Shown here piece by piece: positions 34,495 to 42,959 of a stretch of DNA of 64,000 bases. The notes beneath the pieces are model-generated. The model saw nothing but the letters and a program-made list of their open reading frames with translations, made no database searches and was not told the DNA's origin. Position 1 is the first letter of the stretch; every line of letters begins with the position of its first letter. Origin of the DNA: Streptomyces phaeolivaceus (GTDB lineage Bacteria > Actinomycetota > Actinomycetes > Streptomycetales > Streptomycetaceae); assembly GCF_009184865.1 (NCBI RefSeq), contig NZ_CP045096.1, positions 744,001 through 808,000 of the forward strand, read 5' to 3'. The position numbers were made by a program, and so were the translations under genes.

Positions 34495-34521
34495 AGGGGC
34501 CGCCTCCGGGCGGCCCCTTTC
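34495..34521 (+). terminator. Rho-independent terminator of the glucarate operon
   Basis: AGGGGCCGCC (34495-34504) and GGCGGCCCCT (34509-34518) form a perfect 10-bp stem with a TCCG tetraloop, followed by TTTCT. It lies 14 nt after the glucarate dehydratase stop. Confidence 0.92.
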
Positions 34522-34949
34522 TGCTGCGCGGCCGTGCGCCCTCCGCGCCGGTCTCCGGGGGCGAGCGAGGGGCGCGCGAGCACGCGGCGCCGGGCGGTCT
34601 GCCTCGGTCGGTGGTTTCCGCATCCCCAGGACGCGAAGTCGCCCCTTTCACGCGGTGCCCGACCGGCCGTCCCGCCTGTTTGGCTGTGACTGCGACACGC
34701 GCCACCCATCCGCACGCGTCGCCCCACAGCCGTCTTCCGGCGGCCGTCGCCTCGGAATCCGCCCACGACCACGTCGTAAGCGCGCCACCCGAGTTCCCCG
34801 TCTCGACAGCACCCGACGTCCGCCCGTGTCCGCCCGTGTCCGCCCGTGACCGGGCGCGTCCTCGCACGTCCTCGCACGTCCTCGCACGTCGTACGTCCCC
34901 GTACGTGGCCGTACGTCCCCGCACCTCCGCTCACCGATCGGGAGGGAAT
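34522..34949 (+). promoter_or_regulatory. Leader of the encapsulin operon with 10-bp phased repeats
   Basis: A 430-nt non-coding stretch before the encapsulin gene. Its 3' part (34818-34925) contains three copies of TCCGCCCGTG, three of TCCTCGCACG, then repeated GTACGT units, all at about 10-bp spacing, one DNA helical turn. Such phasing puts the motifs on one face of the helix. No canonical -10/-35 is evident. An in-frame reading through this region exists but its composition is not protein-like. Confidence 0.5.
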
Positions 34950-36377
34950 GTGACCGCCCCCGTAAGCTCCTTCGCAAGCGCACCGGAACCCGCCGACGAA
35001 CCGCAGTTCACCAGCCTCAGCACCCGGGCCGCGCGGCAGCTCGCGACGACCACCAAGTCCGAACCGCAGATGCAGGCCATCACCTCGCGGTGGCTGCTCA
35101 AGGCGCTGCCGTGGGTGGACATCAAGGGCGGCACCTACCGGGTCAACCGCCGGCTCCAGCTGCGGATCGGCCGGGGCCGGGTGCAGTTCGACCAGAACGG
35201 CGCCGACGACGTCAAGGTCATCCCGGAGACCCTCACCGAACTCCCGGCGCTGCGCGGCTACACCGACCTCGCGGCCCTCAGGGAGATCTCCACGAAGTTC
35301 CGGGTGCGGGAGGTACGGGCCGGCCAGGTACTGGTGGACGCCGGGCAGCCGGTGACCGAGGCGTATCTCGTGGTGCACGGCCGGTTCACTCGGTACACCA
35401 CCGGCAAGTACGGCGAGGAGGAGGTCCTCGGCGTCATCAGCGACGGTGACGGACTGGGCGACGAGGCCATCGGGCACGCCGACCCGCTGTGGCTCAGCTC
35501 GGTGCGGGCCGACACGGCCGGTGTGGTGCTGGCGCTCAACTGGGACGTGCTGATGGCGTTCGTGGAGCGCACACCGTCCCTCGCGGCCCACTTCGAGGCG
35601 TTCACCGAGCGGCAGCGCAAGCCCATGAACCGCAAGGGCGAGGCCGATGTGCCCCTGGAGGCCGGACACATCGGCGAGTTGACGCTGCCCGGCGGCTTCG
35701 TCGACTACGACCTCGCACCGCGCGAGTACGAACTCTCCCTCACCCAGACGGTGTTGCGCGTCCACACCCGGGTCGCGGACCTCTACAACAACCCGATGAA
35801 CCAGACGGAGCAGCAACTCCGCCTGACCATCGAGGAGATCCGTGAGCGCCAGGAGTGGGAACTCGTCAACAACCGCGAGTTCGGGCTGCTGCACAACATC
35901 GACTACGGCCAGCGCGTCAGCACCTTCTCCGGGCCACCGACCCCGGACGACCTGGACGAACTCCTGTCCATGCGCCGCAGGACCCGGCTCCTTCTCGCCC
36001 ATCCGAAGGCGATCGCGGCGTTCTTCCGGCAGTGCAACCGGCGCGGTCTGGTGCCCGGCACGGTGAACGTCGACGGGCACGAGGTGCCCGCGTGGCGCGA
36101 CGTGCCGCTCTTCCCGTGCGGCAAGATCCCGATCACCCCGCAGCACACCACCAGCATCATCGCGCTGCGCACCGGCGAGAAGGACCAGGGCGTCGTCGGA
36201 CTGCATCAGACGGGCCTCCCCGAGGAGTTCGAGCCGTCGCTGAACGTACGGTTCATGGGCATCGACTCCACCGCGATCATGAGCTATCTGGTCACTGCCT
36301 ACTACTCGATGGCCGTACTGGTGCCCGACGCGGCCGGGATCCTGGAGAACGTGCAGGTCGGGTGGATGCCCGAATGA
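34950..36377 (+). CDS. Family 2B encapsulin nanocompartment shell protein (EshA-type)
   Basis: A 475-residue shell protein. The N-arm and HK97-type E-loop region ([58 protein letters not shown]) come first. An inserted cyclic-nucleotide-binding-like domain (about 115-235: [58 protein letters not shown]) follows. The rest of the HK97 fold ([51 protein letters not shown]) and a long C-terminal part ending in ..[10 protein letters not shown] complete it. This is the EshA type, which self-assembles into protein cages. GTG start at 34950 lies very close (3 nt) to GGAGGG. Its stop overlaps the start of the terpene cyclase (ATGA), the known cargo pairing. The nucleotide pocket lacks the usual PxR-AxV signature, so the ligand may not be cAMP. 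Confidence 0.93.
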   Translation: MTAPVSSFASAPEPADEPQFTSLSTRAARQLATTTKSEPQMQAITSRWLLKALPWVDIKGGTYRVNRRLQLRIGRGRVQFDQNGADDVKVIPETLTELPALRGYTDLAALREISTKFRVREVRAGQVLVDAGQPVTEAYLVVHGRFTRYTTGKYGEEEVLGVISDGDGLGDEAIGHADPLWLSSVRADTAGVVLALNWDVLMAFVERTPSLAAHFEAFTERQRKPMNRKGEADVPLEAGHIGELTLPGGFVDYDLAPREYELSLTQTVLRVHTRVADLYNNPMNQTEQQLRLTIEEIRERQEWELVNNREFGLLHNIDYGQRVSTFSGPPTPDDLDELLSMRRRTRLLLAHPKAIAAFFRQCNRRGLVPGTVNVDGHEVPAWRDVPLFPCGKIPITPQHTTSIIALRTGEKDQGVVGLHQTGLPEEFEPSLNVRFMGIDSTAIMSYLVTAYYSMAVLVPDAAGILENVQVGWMPE

Positions 36378-37438
36378 GCGGGCCGTCAGCGGCCGACGCG
36401 CCGCCCCGGACCCGGCTCCCGGGGCCGCCCAGCCTCGCCCGTGCCCGGCGGGACCGGCGCGGCGGCGCGGTCCCCGGGCTGCTGTACCGGCCGGCCGTGC
36501 CCGCCGACCCCGCGAAGGCCGCCGAGGTCGACCGGCGGCTGGAGGCCTGGGCGGAGCGGCTGGACCTGTTCCCCCGGGAGTGGAAGGGACAGTTCGCGGG
36601 GTTCGGCATGGGCCGGGCGATCGTGCTGGCGTATCCGGGCGGCGCGAGCCTCGAACACCTCGTCGTCGCCGGGAAGTTGCTGCTCGCCGAGAATCTGGTC
36701 GACAACCTCTACTGCGAGGTCGACGAGGGCAAGGGCGGCTCGCCGCACGGTCTCGGCGGCCGGCTGATCCTGGCGCAGTCGGCGCTCGACCCGCTGCACG
36801 GCACCCCGGAGGCGGAGGAGCGGTGGGGCCGCGGCGTACGGGCCGACGGGCCGCTGCGCTCGTACCACTTCGCGCTGCGGGACTACGCCGTCCTCGCCTC
36901 GCCCAGCCAGACCGACCGGCTCGTCCACGATCTCGCCCGGCTGCATCTGGGGTATCTCGGCGAGGCGGCCTGGGCCGAGACCGATCACATGCCACAGGTG
37001 TGGGAGTACCTGGTGATGCGGCAGTTCAACAACTTCCGGCCCTGTCTGACGGTCGTCGACGCCGTGGACGGCTGGGAGCTGCCGGAGCAGTTGCACGCCC
37101 GGCCCGAGGTCCAGCGGATCACCGCGCTGGCCGGGAACGCGGCCACCATCGTCAACGACCTCTACTCCTTCACCAAGGAGCTGGCGAACGACCCCGGCCA
37201 CCTCAATCTGCCCGTGGTGATCGCCGCCAATGAGCGGTGCGGGCTGAAGGCCGCCTATCTGGAGGCCGTGGAGATCCACAACCGGATCATGGAGATCTTC
37301 GAGGAGGAGTCCGCGGCCCTGTCGGCGACCTCCCCGCCGATCGAGCGCTATGCCGCCGGTCTCGCCGCGTGGGTGGCCGGAAACCACGAGTGGCACGCCA
37401 CCCACACCGACCGCTACAGCCTGCCGGACTACTGGTGA
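36374..37438 (+). CDS. Encapsulin cargo terpene cyclase, 2-methylisoborneol-synthase-like
   Basis: A 354-residue class I terpene cyclase. The NSE metal motif is intact at residues 261-269 (NDLYSFTKE), and RY-like contacts follow at the C-terminus ([11 protein letters not shown]). The aspartate-rich motif is altered: DNLYCEV at 110-116, where 2-MIB synthases have DDxYCED. The first 40 residues ([26 protein letters not shown]..) are disordered, Pro/Arg-rich and of the kind that targets cargo to family 2B shells. It is coupled by ATGA overlap to the encapsulin gene. The GPP 2-methyltransferase that normally follows a 2-MIB synthase is absent, so the product may be an ordinary mono- or sesquiterpene. 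Confidence 0.88.
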   Translation: MSGPSAADAPPRTRLPGPPSLARARRDRRGGAVPGLLYRPAVPADPAKAAEVDRRLEAWAERLDLFPREWKGQFAGFGMGRAIVLAYPGGASLEHLVVAGKLLLAENLVDNLYCEVDEGKGGSPHGLGGRLILAQSALDPLHGTPEAEERWGRGVRADGPLRSYHFALRDYAVLASPSQTDRLVHDLARLHLGYLGEAAWAETDHMPQVWEYLVMRQFNNFRPCLTVVDAVDGWELPEQLHARPEVQRITALAGNAATIVNDLYSFTKELANDPGHLNLPVVIAANERCGLKAAYLEAVEIHNRIMEIFEEESAALSATSPPIERYAAGLAAWVAGNHEWHATHTDRYSLPDYW

Positions 37439-37502
37439 CGCCCCGACACGCCCGACACGGCCGAGACCCCACAGCACCCCAGGTACGGGCGACGGGCGAG
37501 GG

Positions 37503-38477
37503 TCAGGGCTCCGACGTCTCGGATTCGAGTGAGGCGCGGGTGGCCTCGCCGTAGACGCCGGGCTCGTCCTCCAGGAGGACACGGGTGAGCTGGTAGCCCC
37601 GGACGGCGCTCTGCACCTCCGGGTCGTAGTCGCCGTCGGCCCCGCCGCCGTAGAAGCCGATCTGGGCCAGGCGGAGCTGGAGTTCGGTGACCTCCGCGCC
37701 CTGGTCGCCGAGGCCGAGGACCGGGGGTCGCCCGGCGGTCCGGGTGGGCGCGGGGGCCGCCGTGACCGTGGCGTCGCTGTCGGACGGGGCTTTGGTCGGG
37801 GTGCCGGAGCGGGTGGGGGTGGCCCGGCTCTCGCTCTCGGTGGGGGTCGCCTCCTGCGGTGTGGTGGACGGGGAGGCCGAGGAGGCGGTGCCGGAGGGCG
37901 TCACCGTCGCCGCCGAAGTCTCGGCACCGGCCGCCGCCTCCGGGAGGTCCGCCCTGACGTCGCCGGGGCCCGAACCGTCCCGCGAGGGCGCCTCGTACGA
38001 GAAGAGGCCGCCGATGATCCCTCCGGTGACCAGGGCCGCCGCCGCGACGACACCGGACCCGGCGGCCAGCACGACCCGGCGTCGCCGCCGACCGCCGCCG
38101 CCACGCTCGGCCGAAAGCCGCTCGTCGACCACGGGCCCTTCGTCGACCGCAGGCCGTTCGTCAACCGCAGGCCGTTCGTCGTCCACATCCTCCTCGGCGA
38201 GGGGCGGGGCCACGTCGGCGGCGGGGTCCTCGTCGACGGGGGCCTCCGTCGCGTCGGCGCGCTCCCTCTCGGCGGCCTCCGGGGAACCGGTCCCGTCGCC
38301 GACCTTCACGAACGGCCGTATACGGACCGGGTCGAAGTCCTCCGCCGCCTCGGCCTGGGCCGTGCGATCGTCCCGGTGAGCCTCCGACGCGAGGCGCCCG
38401 CAGGCGCAGGCCGGGGTGCCGTCCGTCGCCCGGGGCGTACCGCACTGCGGGCAGACGGAGGCTGTCGGTTCACTCAC
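37503..38477 (-). CDS. Membrane-anchored peptidoglycan-binding protein with N-terminal zinc ribbon
   Basis: A 324-residue protein. The N-terminal CPQC..CACG zinc ribbon lies at residues 9-27. A long acidic cytoplasmic linker (repeated DERPAVDE units, about 100-120) follows, then RRRRR, one membrane helix (about 135-160) and a Ser/Thr/Pro-rich wall-spanning stalk. The C-terminal PG_binding_1 domain (LGLGDQGAEVTELQLRLAQIGFYGGGADGDYDPEVQSAVRGYQLTRVL) completes it. It probably links a cytoplasmic partner to the cell wall. It is convergent with the terpene cyclase and divergent from the PLC-like gene. Partner unknown. Confidence 0.8.
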   Translation of the reverse strand: MSEPTASVCPQCGTPRATDGTPACACGRLASEAHRDDRTAQAEAAEDFDPVRIRPFVKVGDGTGSPEAAERERADATEAPVDEDPAADVAPPLAEEDVDDERPAVDERPAVDEGPVVDERLSAERGGGGRRRRRVVLAAGSGVVAAAALVTGGIIGGLFSYEAPSRDGSGPGDVRADLPEAAAGAETSAATVTPSGTASSASPSTTPQEATPTESESRATPTRSGTPTKAPSDSDATVTAAPAPTRTAGRPPVLGLGDQGAEVTELQLRLAQIGFYGGGADGDYDPEVQSAVRGYQLTRVLLEDEPGVYGEATRASLESETSEP

Positions 38478-38489
38478 GCGTGGTCTCTC

Positions 38490-38550
38490 TTCAAGCGGAT
38501 TCCAGAATTCAAACAGATCTTCTGCACAGAATCCCCAAGACTTGCTTGAA
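38490..38550. promoter_or_regulatory. AT-richer divergent promoter region with interrupted inverted repeat
   Basis: TTCAAGC (38490-38496) and GCTTGAA (38544-38550) are complementary. Nested inside, GGATTC (38497-38502) pairs with GAATCC (38529-38534). The stretch is markedly AT-richer than its surroundings and lies between divergent genes, so it probably holds promoters or an operator. Confidence 0.45.
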
Positions 38551-38707
38551 TCTCAAACCGTTCCCGGCCAAGCCCTACGCCGCGAGAACGAGTTCGGCTC
38601 ACGATGTCTTCATGTGACGGGACTGGTGCGCGACCCGGTGCTCGTGTGTCATGCCTCTGACATCAACCCGCATCCGCACCCCGGTGTGCCGGAGTGGAAG
38701 GACCCCC

Positions 38708-40093
38708 GTGAGCCTGACCCGTCCCCGACCCCGTACCCGCAGACGTGCCCGCGCCCTGTGCACCGTCGCCGCGCTCGCCCTGGGCGTGCCCGTCGTGTTC
38801 TCCGGCCCCGCCGCCGCGGCGGTCCCGACGTACTCGGTCTATCTGCAGAACTCCGTCACCGGCCTCAACGCGGCGGACAGCGGCGGCACGGTCGCCGCGC
38901 ACAATCCCAAGGGCAACGAGGACCACCAGCAGTGGACGCCCGTCGCCGTCAGCGGCGGCCATCAGCTGCGGAACCTCGACGAGTCGGGGATCTGTCTCGG
39001 ACGCAGTGGCACCTCGGCGGTGACCACGACGTGCGGCGCGGACGGCACCACCTGGACGATCACCGAGGCCGCGAACAGCACCTACACCATCGGTGTGCCC
39101 GGCACCTCGCAGTATCTGACCGGCTCGTCCGCCGACTCCGCCCTCGTACAGCTCGGGTCGAGCGGCGACTACGCCCGCTGGTACCTGACGCCGGTCGGCT
39201 ACGCGACGTCGGCCATGCCGTCCGCCGACACCCGCACCCTCGACCAGGTCGCGTTCCTCACCTCGCACAACGCCTACGCCAACGGTGTCGACGGCAACTT
39301 CGCCTCGTTCCCGGTCAGTCTCTTCCCCAACCAGGCGCGCGGTGTGAGTCAGCAACTCACGGACGGCGTACGGGGGTTCATGCTGGACGCCTACACCGTG
39401 TCGGGGCAGGCCGTGCTCTGTCACAACAGCTGTGACGGAGTGAGCGGCCCGGTTCCGCTGGCCACCGATCTCAAGCGCGTGGTCGACTTCCTGAAGGCCA
39501 GTCCCGGTCAGTTCGTCACCGTCTTCCTGGAGGACTACACCTCCTCCGACGTACTGAAGTCGTCGCTGGCCTCGGTGAGCGGTCTGTCGGACGTGCTGTA
39601 CCGGCCGGACCAGGAGGGCGTGGCGACGAGCGGCTGGCCGACGATGGCCGATCTCGCCGCCCGGGGCAAGCAGTTGCTGGTCTTCAGCGACCGTACGCGC
39701 GCGAGCGACGTCTCCGCCGGGTACGCCACCCGGAACACGTTCGGGGTGATGTACCAGCGCGAGTGGACGGTGGAGAACTACTGGTCGATGGGCGGCGGGC
39801 TCGGCGGCTCCGACTGGTCCTGCTACAGCCGTTGGGGCACGAGCCGCCCGCTCACCACGGACTCGACCGCCTTCCACCCGCTGTTCGTGATGAACCACTT
39901 CCGCGACTACACGATCGGCGGCACGGCCGAGACGGACAACGCCAAGCTGGGCAACCGCGCGCAGAACTTCTGCACCCCGGCCGCCCGCAAGAAGCCCAAC
40001 TACCTCGCCGTGGACCGCTACGAGCTGGGCTCGCCGTCACCGCTCACGACCGTGGGCAACCTCAACACGTACGTCCTCACGGCCGGCCAGTAG
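38708..40093 (+). CDS. Secreted phosphatidylinositol-specific phospholipase C-like protein with ricin-type domain
   Basis: About 461 residues. GTG start at 38708 follows GGAAGGA; a longer in-frame form beginning at 38651 lacks a ribosome site. A signal peptide ends near AAAAVPT. The N-terminal beta-trefoil-like region (about 35-165) has QxW-type repeats (HQQWTP, TTWTI), suggesting lectin binding. The PI-PLC X-like catalytic domain follows: FLTSHNAYANG (catalytic His), DGVRGFMLDAYTVSGQAVLCHNSC (second His), GQFVTVFLEDYTS. It should act on inositol phospholipids or glycans outside the cell. Followed by a hairpin (40160-40184). Confidence 0.85.
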   Translation: MSLTRPRPRTRRRARALCTVAALALGVPVVFSGPAAAAVPTYSVYLQNSVTGLNAADSGGTVAAHNPKGNEDHQQWTPVAVSGGHQLRNLDESGICLGRSGTSAVTTTCGADGTTWTITEAANSTYTIGVPGTSQYLTGSSADSALVQLGSSGDYARWYLTPVGYATSAMPSADTRTLDQVAFLTSHNAYANGVDGNFASFPVSLFPNQARGVSQQLTDGVRGFMLDAYTVSGQAVLCHNSCDGVSGPVPLATDLKRVVDFLKASPGQFVTVFLEDYTSSDVLKSSLASVSGLSDVLYRPDQEGVATSGWPTMADLAARGKQLLVFSDRTRASDVSAGYATRNTFGVMYQREWTVENYWSMGGGLGGSDWSCYSRWGTSRPLTTDSTAFHPLFVMNHFRDYTIGGTAETDNAKLGNRAQNFCTPAARKKPNYLAVDRYELGSPSPLTTVGNLNTYVLTAGQ

Positions 40094-40390
40094 CCGCAGC
40101 CTCGCCCGGCGGCCGTGCGGCGACGGCCGCCGGGTGAGGTGCCCGACCGCCCTGCGGGGCGCCCTGCGGATGTCCCGCAGGGCGGGCAGATGGCTCCGGG
40201 AGAGCTTGGCCCGCTCCCCGCCGCCCGCGATCAGCGCGTTGACCGACGCCATCGGGTCCGCGCCGGCCGACCGTGCCACCAGCGCCCCGACCACCAGCGG
40301 CAGCAGCACCACCGCGAGGGCCGAACCGGTGGCGGTGGCCGTGGCGGTGACGTTGCGGAGGGGGCGCGGGCGCGAGGGGTGCGTGTCCAT
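40037..40390 (-). CDS. Small putative membrane protein
   Basis: From the ATG at 40390: MDTHPSRPRPLRNVTATATATGSALAVVLLPLVVGALVARSAGADPMASVNALIAGGGERAKLSRSHLPALRDIRRAP.., about 117 residues with one membrane helix (about 24-42). Third-position GC is consistently high over the first 80 codons, which argues for a gene. However, the 3' end runs into the convergent PLC-like gene and a hairpin lies within it, so the true extent is uncertain. No known family recognised. Confidence 0.4.
   Translation of the reverse strand: MDTHPSRPRPLRNVTATATATGSALAVVLLPLVVGALVARSAGADPMASVNALIAGGGERAKLSRSHLPALRDIRRAPRRAVGHLTRRPSPHGRRARLRLLAGREDVRVEVAHGRER
40160..40184. terminator. Hairpin terminator after the PLC-like gene
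   Basis: CGCCCTGCGG (40160-40169) and CCGCAGGGCG (40175-40184) form a 10-bp stem with a 5-nt loop, 67 nt after the PLC-like stop. Confidence 0.6.
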
Positions 40391-40460
40391 GACGACAGTG
40401 CACCAGCGGGACCCTGCGCCGCGCATCCGGCCGCGTACTCAGTCGCCCCGGCCCGGGTAC

Positions 40461-40958
40461 TCAGGCCGCCACCACGGCTCCCCGCTCCGCCGTGTCCCGG
40501 TGGATCGGTGTCCCCGATCCGGTCAGCGGTACGCCCGTGCCGCCGCGCCGGGCCGCGACGGTCTCCGCCGCGATCGACAGAGCGGTCTCCTCGGGCGTCC
40601 GGGCGCCGAGATCGAGGCCGATCGGGGACCTGAGGCGGGCCAGCTCCCGGTCGGTGAGCCCGGCTTCGCGCAGCCGCCGCTCACGGTCGGCATGGGTGCG
40701 GCGGGAGCCCATCGCGCCCACGAACGCGACCGGCGTCCGCAGCGCCGCCGTCAGCAGCGGGATGTCGAACTTGGCGTCATGGGTGAGCACGCACAGCACC
40801 GTGCGCGGGTCGGTCGCCGTCCGGCGGAGATAGCCGTGACCGTTGCGGTCGAGGTGCGCGGCGGGCAGGGTGGCGAGGTCCGGGTGCGGGATCAGGGCAC
40901 GGTTCGTCGCCACCACGTCCACGACGGCCGGGACACCCTCGGCGACGGTCGGGTGCAC
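40461..40958 (-). pseudogene. XdhC-family protein, C-terminal domain only
   Basis: The 165-residue frame matches the C-terminal Rossmann part of XdhC, the molybdenum-cofactor sulfuration/insertion chaperone for xanthine dehydrogenase-type enzymes: RTVLCVLTHDAKFDIPLLTAALRTPVAFVGAMGSRRTHADRERRLREAGLTDRELARLRSPIGLDLGARTPEETALSIAAETVAARRGG. The N-terminal XdhC/CoxI domain and the first Rossmann strand are missing. The frame starts only 34 nt after the MFS gene ends, leaving no room for them. No molybdoenzyme genes are adjacent. Probably a 5'-deleted relic, though a GTG and GGAGG upstream could still drive expression. Confidence 0.7.
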
Positions 40959-40991
40959 GGCACGGGCCGCGGCCTCCTCGTAACGACGATC

Positions 40992-42542
40992 TCATCCCGG
41001 GCCCGGCCCGACGCCGCCCTTCAGTCGCTCCAGGTCGGAGGGCCGGACCTGGATGGCCAGTACGGCGATCAGCGCGGCGACCACGGTGAAGATGGCGGCC
41101 ATGACGAAGGCGGCCGAGACACCCGCGGTGAGCACCTCGTGGGACCAGGGTGGTGGCAGCTGCCCGGTCCGTTCGAACTCCAGGCGTTCGGCCGGGGTCG
41201 CCTGGGACAGGAAGTCCGGGACCTGGTCCTCCGCCTCGTTGGTGCTGGCCGTGCCGTACATCGTGACGAGGATGGACAGGCCGAGCGAACCGCCCACCTG
41301 CTGGGTGGCGTTGAGCAGGCCGGAGGCCGCGCCGGTCTCCGGGGTCGGGACGTCGGAGAGCGCCATCAGGGTCAGTGCCACGAACTCCATGCCCATACCG
41401 AGGCTGAAGACGAGCATCGGGCCGAGGACGCTGCCGGCGTAGGTGGAGTGGATGTCCGTCAGCGTCAGCCAGGCGAGCCCGGCCGCGGACAGGATCGCGC
41501 CCACCACCATGAACGGTTTGGGCCCGTAGGTGGGCAGGAACTTCGAGGCCAGTCCGGCGCCGACCGCGATGACCGCGCTGACCGGCAGGAAGGCGAGTCC
41601 GGCCTGCAACGGGCTGAAGCCCAGCACGTTCTGCACGAACAGCGTCAGGAAGAAGAACATGCCGAAGATCGCGGCGGCGAGGCACAGCATGATGCCGTAG
41701 GTGCCCGCCCGGTTGCGGTCGCGGAACATGTGCAGCGGGGTGATCGGCTGCTTGGACCGCCGTTCGACCAGGATGAACAGGGCGAGGAAGACGACGGCCC
41801 CGGCGAACGAGGCCAGCGTCAGCCCGTCCCGCCAGCCCTCCTGCGCGGCCCGGATGAAGCCGTACACCAGGAGCACCATGCCCAGGGTGGAGGTCAGCGC
41901 GCCGGTGATGTCGAAGTGCCCCGGGTGGCGTTCGGACTCCTTGATCCAGCGCGGGGTCGCCAGCACGATCAGCAGTCCGATCGGCACGTTGACGAACAGC
42001 ACCCACCGCCAGTTCAGCCACTCCACGAGGATGCCGCCCGCGAGCAGTCCGATCGCGCCGCCGCCCGCCGAGACGGCCGCGAACACCCCGAACGCCCGGT
42101 TGCGTTCCGGGCCTTCACGGAACGTCGTACTGATCAGCGCGAGGGACGTCGGGGACGCGATGGCGCCGCCGACACCCTGGAGAGCGCGGGCGGCGAGGAG
42201 TTGGCCCGCGTTCTGGGCGAGACCGCCGAGCAGCGAGGCCAGGACGAACAGCAGCACACCGAAGACGAACACCCGCCGCCGGCCGAGGATGTCCCCGGCC
42301 CGCCCGCCCAGCAGCAACAGCCCGCCGAAGGTCAGCGTGTAGGCGTTGACCACCCACGCCAGGCTCGTCGTGGAGAAGTCCAGCGAACGCTGGATGTCCG
42401 GGAGCGCGATGTTCACGATGGTGATGTCCAGCACCACCATCAACTGACAGGACGCGATGACGAACAGTGCCATCGCACTGCCACCACCACCTGATTCCGA
42501 GGTGGTGGCAGGCGATGGGGACGTCGGCCGAGGATTGCTCAT
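40992..42542 (-). CDS. DHA2-family MFS multidrug exporter
   Basis: A 516-residue, 14-helix drug:H+ antiporter. The hallmark first-helix motif is VVLDITIVNIALPDIQRSL, followed by LLLLGGRAGDILGRRRVFVFG (motif A). Motif C-like sequence GGGAIGLLAGGILVEWLNWRWVLFVNVPIGLL and a large C-terminal loop (EAEDQVPDFLSQATPAERLEFERTG) follow. The ATG at 42542 was chosen; the upstream extension is not protein-like. A long palindrome lies 23 nt upstream, suggesting repression by an unlinked TetR-type regulator. Substrate unknown. Confidence 0.9.
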   Translation of the reverse strand: MSNPRPTSPSPATTSESGGGGSAMALFVIASCQLMVVLDITIVNIALPDIQRSLDFSTTSLAWVVNAYTLTFGGLLLLGGRAGDILGRRRVFVFGVLLFVLASLLGGLAQNAGQLLAARALQGVGGAIASPTSLALISTTFREGPERNRAFGVFAAVSAGGGAIGLLAGGILVEWLNWRWVLFVNVPIGLLIVLATPRWIKESERHPGHFDITGALTSTLGMVLLVYGFIRAAQEGWRDGLTLASFAGAVVFLALFILVERRSKQPITPLHMFRDRNRAGTYGIMLCLAAAIFGMFFFLTLFVQNVLGFSPLQAGLAFLPVSAVIAVGAGLASKFLPTYGPKPFMVVGAILSAAGLAWLTLTDIHSTYAGSVLGPMLVFSLGMGMEFVALTLMALSDVPTPETGAASGLLNATQQVGGSLGLSILVTMYGTASTNEAEDQVPDFLSQATPAERLEFERTGQLPPPWSHEVLTAGVSAAFVMAAIFTVVAALIAVLAIQVRPSDLERLKGGVGPGPG

Positions 42543-42564
42543 GGCGTTTCGCAGAGGCAGAGTC

Positions 42565-42586
42565 CGGTGGACGGTTCCGTCCACCG
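42565..42586. promoter_or_regulatory. Operator palindrome before the DHA2 exporter
   Basis: CGGTGGACGG (42565-42574) and CCGTCCACCG (42577-42586) are perfect 10-bp inverted arms separated by TT. It is 23 nt upstream of the exporter start codon, the usual place for a TetR- or MarR-type repressor. Confidence 0.75.
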
Positions 42587-42660
42587 CCGAGTTCACTGTT
42601 CGACCGTACGCCGGTGCCCCGGCCGTCACCACTTGGGCGCCGGTGCGGGCACCGGCCCGG

Positions 42661-42948
42661 TCAGTGCCCGCGGAACGCCTCCTCCAGCCACCAGGAACCG
42701 TGGTCGCGGGTGACCTTGGCGTCGAGGAGGAAGGGGGTGGCGCGGGGGCCGGTGAGCCAGTCCTTGAGGGGTTCGAGGTCGGCGGGGACGCGGACGGTGG
42801 CCGCGTCCCCGCCGAAGCCGTAGCCGCGGGCCAGCGCGGTGCGTCCGCACACCAGGTCGAAAAGCGGATGCGGGACCGGCGGGGCGGCGTTACGCTCACC
42901 GCGATGACTACTCCTTCCCTCGGCAGATCGGGGGTCTCGTCCACGCAA
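42661..42948 (-). CDS. Small hypothetical protein
   Basis: A frame of up to 95 residues; the convincing part is PHPLFDLVCGRTALARGYGFGGDAATVRVPADLEPLKDWLTGPRATPFLLDAKVTRDHGSWWLEEAFRGH. The start is uncertain: a TTG at 42948 gives the whole frame but lacks a clear ribosome site, and the first 25 residues look poorly coding. No family recognised. It is divergent from the unknown gene of the MoxR/VWA module and lies just upstream of the DHA2 exporter. Confidence 0.5.
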   Translation of the reverse strand: MRGRDPRSAEGRSSHRGERNAAPPVPHPLFDLVCGRTALARGYGFGGDAATVRVPADLEPLKDWLTGPRATPFLLDAKVTRDHGSWWLEEAFRGH

Positions 42949-42959
42949 GGTGAGTGCTG

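Noticed and set aside
34818..34925. CRISPR-like repeats
   Set aside because: Units of 10 bp directly abut with no unique spacers and no cas genes; simple tandem repeats.
34611..34949. 113-residue N-terminal extension of the encapsulin frame
   Set aside because: The extra residues translate the 10-bp DNA repeats (for example [38 protein letters not shown]). The GTG with GGAGGG at 34950 gives the normal EshA-like N-terminus.
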